DNA from: Malurus cyaneus samueli
Lineage: Eukaryota > Chordata > Aves > Passeriformes > Maluridae
Assembly (NCBI GenBank): GCA_009741485.1
Contig: CM019218.1
Span: 51,086,431 to 51,150,430 of the forward strand
DNA length: 64,000 nucleotides
Reading direction: 5' to 3'
In this document: positions 57,101 through 64,000 of the stretch, one piece after another
Position numbering within the stretch: position 1 is the stretch's first letter
Layout: every line of letters begins with the position of its first letter
Made by a program: the position numbers and the translations under genes
The notes under the pieces: model-generated
The model's input: only the letters and a program-made list of their open reading frames with translations
Told to the model about the DNA's origin: nothing
The model's database searches: none

Positions 57101-57826
57101 GTGGGTTTTGTGTGGGGGTTGTGCCTTCATCACTGACAAACTTCATCTCCCTGTGAGCTGGGGCATCTCTCGCTGCCTCTGGGTCTTTCTTTTGCTTCCT
57201 GATGAAACCCCGGATAGCTGATCCAGACAATAGAAGTTACAAAAGGAGTTCCTGTTAATTTGAGACCTGTGACTAGATCTAACATTTAGGTGACTCATTT
57301 CAGGATGTAAAGGAGGGAAATGGATTTTCTAGGAAGCATTTTGGGGGTTTTGGTAAATGCTCTGGGTGATTTCACTGGAGGCAAATGTGTATTGTTACCC
57401 TGAGAGGGCACAAATGGCACCTGTGGGAACCTGGATTTTTATTTTTTTCTGACATGGCCTCTTGAACCCAGTTTCAACCCCATGTCTCTGGGACAAACTG
57501 GGGAGGCTGCAGGGGCTGGGCCTGTGGGTGTTATAGCATCTCTAGGGGATTGTGGTATAGAAAACAAGTTATTTTGTGGTCTTGGCCTAAAAAACACCTG
57601 ACAGAGGTAAGTGGTGGCATCTGCCCTCTGTGGGGAAACCAGCCCTGGAACGTGTGGTTTAGGAGCATCCTTGAGCCACAGTGGGGTTGGTGGGAAGCCC
57701 TGGGCTGGGCTGGGTGCTCTTTGGAGCTGAGCATTGAGCGTTTTGTTTCTTGCCTGTTGAAAATTGATTATGTCTCCAACTTTCTTTCAGGGTTTCCACG
57801 GTCCTTATCACTTCGGACAGTCTTAA
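33011..57826 (+). CDS. ILRUN: ILRUN (C6orf106), whole coding span
   Basis: ILRUN is a nuclear/cytoplasmic regulator reported to bind p300 and restrain IRF3/NF-kB-driven cytokines and to affect lipid metabolism. Five coding exons: 33011-33167, 44798-44952, 48220-48417, 49965-50293 and 57791-57826. After allowing for exon 1 they give about 291 residues, against about 298 recalled for human. Domains: a UBA-like N-terminus (TTDKDVLIGEFQRLLGFQLS onward, residues about 21-65), an NBR1-type four-Trp (FW) domain of beta strands (about 75-190, including KTWRIQN, EAWPPGVCLKYVGGDQFGHV and QWRMCTATGLYYGD), then a disordered Ser/Asn/Gln tail. Introns are long (11.6, 3.3, 1.5 and 7.5 kb). The frame in exon 1 is disturbed by indels (see there). 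The gene diverges from SNRPC. Confidence 0.95.
33168..44797 (+). other. ILRUN: ILRUN intron 1 (11.6 kb)
   Basis: The first kilobase is still CpG-rich. Beyond a MIR-like fragment near 43845-44030 I recognise no exon, RNA gene or young transposon. Short repeats occur, such as a doubled ACTGTGCTCAGGTG near 38828-38860. Confidence 0.8.
43845..44030 (+). repeat. Ancient MIR-like SINE fragment
   Basis: TATAAACAGAGGAATTACATGACTTGCCAAACACTTACGTAATGACTTAATAGTATATCGTGGAACTGAG and the following GAATCCTCTTCCTGCCTGACTGTTCCTC keep the order of MIR blocks: GAAACTGAGG, TTAAGTGACTTGCCC, GTGGCAGAGCTGGG, then the CT-rich tail. It is strongly diverged, as expected for an amniote-age element. Confidence 0.45.
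44798..44952 (+). CDS. ILRUN: ILRUN coding exon 2
   Basis: 155 nt reading (W)NLQAAIGAYYDFESPNINV, PSMSFVEDVTIGEGESIPPD, TQFTKTWRIQNT. End of the UBA-like domain and start of the FW domain. Acceptor TTTGCAG, donor G/GTGAGA. Confidence 0.97.
44953..48219 (+). other. ILRUN: ILRUN intron 2 (3.3 kb)
   Basis: No exon or transposon recognised. Near the 3' end are T-rich runs (47870-47915) and a doubled ACCAGTTAAGGCTGC (48003 and 48026). Confidence 0.8.
48220..48417 (+). CDS. ILRUN: ILRUN coding exon 3
   Basis: 198 nt reading (G)TEAWPPGVCLKYVGGDQFG, HVNMVMVRSLEPQEMADVSV, QMCSPSTAGMYQGQWRMCTA, TGLYYG. Main body of the FW domain with its conserved Trp residues. Donor GGAG/GTGAGC. Confidence 0.98.
49270..49560. 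promoter_or_regulatory. Intragenic GC-rich/CpG island
   Basis: Abrupt, roughly 300 bp block of very high GC with many CpGs (CCCGGCGG, GGGCCGCGGCCG, CCGGGCCGCGG) inside ILRUN intron 3. It does not surround a known promoter. Confidence 0.6.
49444..49457 (+). promoter_or_regulatory. CTCF-like motif
   Basis: GCGGCAGAGGGCGC agrees with the core CCASYAGRKGGCRS at 12 of 14 positions, inside the intragenic CpG island. Confidence 0.4.
49573..49670 (+). repeat. Degenerate GT-rich tandem repeat
   Basis: Loose copies of a unit resembling GTCAGTGG-TGTGTGTGCAGGG, with spacing of about 30-40 bp, directly after the GC island. Confidence 0.5.
49965..50293 (+). CDS. ILRUN: ILRUN coding exon 4
   Basis: 329 nt reading (D)VIWVILSVEVGGLLGVTQQ, LSSFETEFNTQPHRKVEGNF, NPFASPQKNRQPDENNLKDP and SVNLSPSSHSNNLSVVTYSK. 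It closes the FW domain, then the disordered tail. NTWGPAPDQ occurs once. Acceptor TTTCCACAG, donor AAG/GTAGGT. Confidence 0.98.
50294..57790 (+). other. ILRUN: ILRUN intron 4 (7.5 kb)
   Basis: No exon, RNA gene or young mobile element recognised. The open frames are short and unlike any protein I know. Confidence 0.8.
57791..57826 (+). CDS. ILRUN: ILRUN coding exon 5 (terminal, 36 nt)
   Basis: GFHGPYHFGQS then TAA at 57824-57826, matching the conserved GLHGPYPFGQS end. Acceptor TTTCTTTCAG. Confidence 0.96.
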   Translation, partial: GFHGPYHFGQS

Positions 57827-60800
57827 AACACAAAAACACAAAACGGGTATCGACAAGAGGAGAATTTAAGAAAAAGCTGACTTTTGGGGGAAGGGAGGGG
57901 GATTCATGTGGCAGACAGACACAGCGTGGACCCCCCTTCTCTGCCTCCGTGTTCTGGATAAAGAAGAAAAAGCAAAAGCCCAGTAACTTAAGACTAGCTG
58001 TTTCCAGAGGAAAATCCAAAACCTGAGTATGCATGTGTGACTGCTGGATTTCAGAGTGGTGTAAATGCTATGAGGAGGAAGAGACACCAACACTATGGGT
58101 TTTTAGAAATCATCTTCACACGTAATTAGGTAGCTTAAAAAGAAGTTTAAAAATGAAAATTTAAAAGCCATCTTTAAAAAAAAGAATATTTTGCCTACAG
58201 AGCGGTTGTAGTTTGAGCAAATGTTTAATTTCTGTTTGTTTCTTGTTCATATTTTTTTTTTCCTAAGGGACAGCGTGCATTTTCCCAGAATGTCCTGGTT
58301 TGCTGCCGAACGGGACTGGCTCGGCACCCGCTGGGGTTTGTGCAGGGACTGCTTCTGTCAGACTTTTTTATTGCCAGGTTGGGTCTGCTCCCAGCGCTGC
58401 GTTTTTAACAGCATCTGCTGGTTTTAGTTACTGACTTTTTAATCTTTTATTTCTTCTTTTCCTTTTGGTTTGGGTGTTGCTCTTAGTTGTCCTGCGTGTC
58501 GTTGGGAACCACGCTATGGCCGGATCTCGGTATCAGAATTGGAGAGGGAGACTCTGGGACTTCTGGGATAACATGGAGGGCTCATCTCCCTTCCCCCTTG
58601 TACATGAAGTACACAGATACACACCCTTGTTAATAAGAAACTGATTTATTCAAGTTCCTGAGCTGTCCTGTGTGGTTAGCAGTTTAAAATCCCTTTTTGT
58701 TCACTTTTGATGTGCAGTAGCTGTGCCTGGAGCTGTGTGCCAAGGGGACTCTCTGTAGCTATAATTCACCTGCTAGTAGTTGAAAAGCTTCACAGTCATC
58801 CTGTCCTTTTCATCTGGACTGTCCCCTCTCTCTTTCAGAGCATAAGTTTGCATTTGTTTCTCCTGTGCTGAGGTGTAGCTTAGAAGCTGATCCGTGTGTT
58901 CTGGAGCAGGAGTTGGCACCACCAGCTGGGTCCCACTGTCACCTCTTCTGCCTTTGTCGTCTGGGCTCGGGGCTGTGCTGAGGCTCCAAGTGGGCTCGTG
59001 TTAGAGGAGGGATTGCAAACGTTTGGGCTGCTCTGCTGTTCCTCCAGCGTGTTTTCCTCCTGTTCTGGACTGGGAAGTGACATGTGAGGGGAGGCAGCTC
59101 AGTCTCAGGCGCTGTGGATTTATTCTCAAGTGCTGTCCCTGCAAATGGAGGGGAGTGAGCCCGGCAGCACCATCCTGCCTGAACGAAGCAGGCTGGAACA
59201 GCCTTCTGCCAAAGATACAGGAATATGCAAAGCTCCCGTTACCTTCTTCCAGACCTTCCCAGTGAAGGCTTTTCCCCGTCTCAGAGCTGCACACTGCATG
59301 GCTTTGCCCTCACTGCTCTTGGCTGCTTGTGTTTATGTGGCTGATTTTGAATGGGGGAATCCTTCGTTGCAGCTACCAAGGACTGGTACCCGAGTGCATA
59401 CAAGTGGACCTCGTGGGGGCAGTGGGAGCCCCTTGTGTCCAACAGAGGAAGGACTGAGTGATTGATTTTGTTTGTATTTCAGAGGTTGAGTTATTAAAGA
59501 TCACTGTTAGTTAAAATCTCCCTTCAGAAATCTGTTAGCTGGGAGAAACAATGTAAGAAACTACCTGCACAGAAGTGGCACTGCAGGATTTGAGCTGCCT
59601 GACTCTTACAGCCTGGTGGGCACTTGGCTCTGCCCTGGAGCTGGGGCAGTGTTGGGATTGGAGTGAACCTGCTGAAGGTGCTGCTTCTTGGAAGGTTTGG
59701 TTCTTGTCCTGTAACAACATTTTGCCTTGGATTTGTTACCCCCTCTGAGCATTGATGTGGTGGGATGATCTGCAGCCCCACAGTGTGGTGTGGGCAGGGA
59801 GAGTTTCCTCACTCACTCCTTTCCTCGCAGGTGGCTCACGAGCCCCTCTGAGGGTACGAGCATCACACCTGCAGCACTGCTGCTCCCCTTCTGAGGGCAC
59901 TGAACCCTTGGAGACTGCTCTTGGTCCAAGTGACGAGGTGATTCCTTATCTTTATTAGCTCCTTGTGTCAGCTGCATAGTGGAAGGGAGGGGAAATCAAG
60001 GTCTGAGTGAGAGTTAGAGCTGGTGCTGTGACCTTTGCCTGCTGTCAGCAGAGGCACCTGGGAGACCCTTGCACTCGGATACCCCCACGCTGGCTTTCTG
60101 CTCCCAGGCACGTGTGCTCCTCCCGTGTCCCCTGGCTGCCACACTCGTGTTCCTGTGCTCCTCCTAAGGCTGAATTTCCCTTGTCTTGAGAAATCCAAAC
60201 CTGCATGTTCCCCTGTAGCCATGTGCTTTCCCGCTCCGAAGGCACACGTGTTTGCAGTCCGTGGTGTCCCGGTGACAAGGGTCACATGTTCTGGGGTGTG
60301 AGGAAAGGCAGGGCTCGGCCATCTGCAGCTCTTTCTGCTCACATCCCACTCTGCCCAGGCAGCAGAGGGATCCACGGAGCTCTGGCTCTTTGGGGCTGGG
60401 GTTGTGGCCCCGGCTGTGGCACTGGAAGGTTGTTTAAAAACAGGGTTTGTTCTATCTCTGTGTTTTTCCTCAAGTAAAAACTGTTTTGCTGAGGCTAAAG
60501 GTGGTTTTATCTCCTGGTTCCTTGGAGCTTCGTGGTGCAGCCAGCCCTCGAATTGCTCGTGCTTCAGATGTCCAGCTTTTAATGGGGAGATTGGAGATAA
60601 ATTTGGCAGAGCTCTGTCCTGGTAACCTCGTGACACTGTGGTTTGTATCAGCTCCCACGGGGAAAAGCGTCATTCAGAACATCTCTGATGGCATTTAAGT
60701 GGGTCCCTGTGGCAAGTGAGAGCCACTTGGGCCCTGTCACTAACACAGCTCAAGCAGTGTCACCTCCCAGCCTCAACAAACTGGAGCAGGATGTCCCTGG

Positions 60801-61145
60801 GACTGTCCCCAAAGTGGCAGTGCCATGGGAGGGGGTGAGAGAGTGGGAATCTTCTGCCCACATCTCAGGAGTGTCGGATTAGAACCTCACAATGTTTGGG
60901 AGCTGGGACAGAGCCGTGTGGTTGGAGAGCAGTTGTGTGGGTGGGAAATGCACGCTGTCCCACGTCTGGGTTTCTGTTGTGTTTAATTTTTTCCGTGTGT
61001 GAGTGCGTGGGTGGTTCCCAGCCTGTCTGTGCTCGCCGGGGCAGTGCATGTGTAGCACGGGATGGTGTGTTGCCTCTCTGAGTCTGGGAGAAGTCCTATG
61101 ATAGCACATTGGGGGTGAAAATAAAGGAAGCCTTTTCCTTAATGT
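57827..61145 (+). other. ILRUN: ILRUN 3' UTR (probable)
   Basis: 3.3 kb after the stop. Candidate hexamers are ATTAAA at 59493-59498, AATAAA at 61120-61125 and a later AATAAA at 61998-62003. The middle one is taken as the main end, because it is canonical and gives a long 3' UTR of the kind I recall for this gene. Transcript data are needed for the true end. Confidence 0.5.
61120..61125 (+). terminator. ILRUN: Candidate ILRUN polyadenylation signal (AATAAA)
   Basis: GTGAAAATAAAGGAAGCC followed by U-rich TTTTCCTTAATG. This is the first canonical hexamer after the stop. Confidence 0.5.
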
Positions 61146-64000
61146 ATAAATGAATATTTGTATGATTAAATTAACACAGAAAAAAAAACCGCTCTGTAGC
61201 TGTTGAGAGTTTTATTGAAGCTGCAAAACTTCCAAGTCTGTCACCGTGTAGTTAAGTATACCCAGTCTGCTCCATCCCCAGGGTGTTTTCCACACACTCA
61301 GGCACAACACCCTTAAACCCTCTAGCCCTGATTTACTCCAAATTGTTGTGAAACCAGACGAAATTTGGTGCATATTGGTTATCAAACCACCTGTCGAGAC
61401 CCTGGGTGGGGAGAGGCCGTGGGGGTGGTTGTGAGGCCAGGGGAAGGACCTTGTGACAAGGTCAGATCACTTCACAACAATTCCTCAGGAGGAGGATGGT
61501 CTCAGCAATCTCCATTCCAGTGGCACCAGCACAAAGCAATGCCACAGCTGTGTCCCCAAGTGCTCCTTGGGTGCTGATCCACATCCCAGCCCTTCTTTCG
61601 GAGCCTGGTGCGGGATAGGCTGATGATGCTTCACACTTCAAACAGCCCAGACCCGAGGGATCAGTCCTTCCATCTCCTGAGTCACTCAGGGAGGCAGGAG
61701 AGGGAGTTGGAAGGAAGTTTGGTTTTTCTCTTCTCACAATCCCTAGGGAAACTAGCTGTGGATCGGGATGGGGACACACGGAGGTCTCGCTTTGCTGGGC
61801 TCCTCACAGAGTTGTCTCGGGTGGTTCTGAGTTCCCAGGTGAGGCCTTGCTCAGGATACGCAGCCCAAGCATTACCTGGACAAACAGCACCACGGAGCAG
61901 CTCAGCTGAGGCCGTTCCTTTGCTTGCCTGGGAGTTTGTTACTAATCCCCACGAGAAACCTCACTCTGTGTATGCTGGCTTTGCTTTTATCATTTGAATA
62001 AATGCCTGGAGCTTTCATGTGCTGGTTAAGCTTGACTGAAAGCCTGACTGGGAACAGACATCCTGCTACCTGTGCCTGGGGGTGTTTGTTTTGTGCCCTG
62101 AGCAGAACGCGCCCCTCGAGCTCGGGGTGCTCGCGGGTGTCCCGAGGCTGCTGTGTTTGGGCAGGGGAGGATCACCCGCCCTGCTCGCTGCCCAGCTTTG
62201 CATTTACTCCTTATTTGCCCGAAAGAATCTGTTTATCTTTAGGGTTGCAACCTGTCAGGGGTTGCCAGCGCAGGACAATCCCATCACACCTTTAATGGTA
62301 TCTCCTAAGTGGGCAAATAACCAGCAAGATTGCCTCGGTGGAGGTCATCCCGCAATCCTGGGTGCAGAGCTGGGTGGGTGGGCAGGAGGCCAAGGCAAAT
62401 GGCCACCTCAGGCACCTGGGAGCTGCTTGGGTGCTGCTTTGGCTGCTTGTTTATTTTTTTAGGGGAACCAGAGCATTGTCCATTAAAAGTTGCAAAATTA
62501 ATTCTGCTTTTATGCAGGGTTTTTTTTGTTTCCAAATCGATGGCAGTCAGAAGGAGAGTGTTCCGAGCTTTTTGTGATGGATTAGAGGGATGAAAAGCAT
62601 CCAGGACTGCTCAGACCCTGTGCCTTGTTGGGTTCACATTCCTCTCAGGCTGGAGGGAAGAGCAGGATCTGCTGCAAAACCTGCCCAGCACCACTGCATG
62701 TCCTCATATCCACAGGCATAACCTCCAGGGCTCCAGAGCAGCACCTGGAACAGTGGCAGAGACGAAAAGGAGAGCTTTATTCTGATTTTTATTTATTTTC
62801 CTCTTCTCCCTGCTACATCCACTAATCCTGCAGCAGCAGCACAATGCTAAGGGAGGATCTTCCTGAGGTCCTTTGGGATGTTAATGGGCCAGAGGGGAAA
62901 TGATGCCAAGCTGGTGGTGGGATGCTACCAGGGGTCCATGGGGAAGGAGCAGGATCAGGGGGACCTTGGGCTCTTTGTAGAAGCTCTCCACAACCTGCCT
63001 GCTCCGCCTGTGTGTTCACTGGAAAATTCCCAATTATATGGGAATTATTTAAGGAAATCTAATCTCGAACATTTCCTACCCCATTGATAAAACAGCCGAG
63101 TAGTAAAAGCTCTGTGCAGAGCCTGGCAAGGAGGCAGATGGCACGCGTGGGCACGGACCAGCCCTGTTTGCCCCATGGAACGCCGCGGGCTCGGCTCTGC
63201 GCAGCAGCTGCGGCTGGGCTGGCTCCACAGCTGCCTCCTCACTCGTGTATTACCATGTTTTGGGGGTCTCTTCCCCGCAGGAGTGACACTTTCATAGAAA
63301 TTTAAAACGGGGGGACAAGATTTGGTTTTCATTTTGCACACAGAGTGAGGGTGCAGTGTCCTGTGAGGTGGCTCGGCCATGCTGGGGTGGGGACATTGCA
63401 GGAATCAAAGCTCCGTGTGCTGCCAGGGACTGCTGTTGGGAATAGGGGCTGGGCTCGGGGGTGACCGAGACCCTGAGCACTGCGGCTCCCGGCCGAGGTG
63501 TTCACACAGGGTTTGCTGGCCACGGGCCCAGCCTGGAGCAGGTGCCAGCAGAGGGAGCTGAGGGTGTTCCTCGTCCGCAAAACCCTTTGGAGCTGCTGGA
63601 TGTGGCTTTTCCAGGCTCTGGGATCTGCTGGTGACAGTGGCCAGGCAGGCGAGAACCGTGTCCCCCGCAGCCCCAGGGCATCTGCTGTCCTGGCTGGGCA
63701 GTGGGGTGGCACATGTCACCTGGGCTGTCACCAGCGCTGTGGGACTGGGACGATGCTGCTGAGCTGGGCAGGGCCAGCACGGGCACAACCATCTGGGCTG
63801 TGAGTGAGGAAGGGTCTGCCCAGCAGTAGGTCCATGTTGTCCCAGTTTTGTCCCAGTTTGAAGGGTGACGTGTTGGGGACTAAAGGGGGTCTGGGTGCAC
63901 TGCTCTGGCCGCAGGGTGGTGCCCAGCTCTGTGGGAGGGAGGGAGGGACCCCTTAACCTCAGGTTTAGGGTTAGGCCCTTTTCCCAGGCCTTTTTCTAGG
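61146..64000. other. Region downstream of ILRUN, no gene seen
   Basis: No convincing exon on either strand. An AATAAA at 61998 could extend the ILRUN transcript. A CTCF-like site is at 63545. The closing 100 bp is unremarkable. Confidence 0.6.
63545..63558 (+). promoter_or_regulatory. CTCF-like motif
   Basis: CCAGCAGAGGGAGC matches CCASYAGRKGGCRS at 13 of 14 positions (A for C at position 12). With the site at 49444 it has the same orientation. Confidence 0.35.

Noticed and set aside
1..64000. CRISPR arrays, operons, tRNA or rRNA genes, riboswitches
   Set aside because: None seen; the DNA is a vertebrate gene block, where bacterial-type features do not apply. The tandem repeats have no spacer structure.

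Overview
The window is vertebrate nuclear DNA, most likely from a bird. It holds split genes with GT-AG introns, CpG-rich promoters, CR1-type LINE fragments and an A-rich intron tract. Its gene order, TAF11 - BLTP3A(UHRF1BP1) - SNRPC - ILRUN(C6orf106), matches the human 6p21.31 block. In chicken I recall the block on chromosome 26. I cannot name the species.

Layout. 1-606 is a GATCAGTTTGG minisatellite in the last intron of TAF11. The last TAF11 coding exon (+) is at 911-1041. BLTP3A (-) runs convergently from its start codon at 27146 to its stop at 3279, in 21 coding exons, with an 11.2 kb first intron. SNRPC (-) follows head-to-tail: six coding exons from 32098 to 27929, giving a complete 159-residue U1-C protein. 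ILRUN (+) starts at 33011, divergent from SNRPC across a 0.9 kb CpG-island promoter, and has five coding exons ending at 57826. Its 3' UTR probably reaches about 61145. The rest, to 64000, shows no gene.

The four genes do not form a pathway. TAF11 is a TFIID subunit, BLTP3A a bridge-like lipid-transfer protein, SNRPC the U1 snRNP protein that helps recognise 5' splice sites, and ILRUN an NBR1/UBA-like regulator of inflammation and lipid metabolism. Their grouping is conserved synteny. Only the SNRPC/ILRUN pair is likely to share regulation, through the common CpG island.

Unusual points. Exon phases close perfectly through all BLTP3A exons except exon 1, and through all ILRUN exons except exon 1. 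In both first exons, which lie in GC-rich islands, the conserved reading frame is broken by single-base indels. ILRUN has two missing bases and one extra, partly self-compensating. This looks like base-level sequence error, though it could be real. Two related solo LTRs of 491 and 489 bp, each flanked by an intact 4-bp target duplication, sit in the same orientation in two BLTP3A introns. BLTP3A also shows an 11-residue repeat resembling lipid-binding amphipathic helices. I found no prokaryotic-type system, CRISPR array, tRNA or rRNA, and no convincing new gene.
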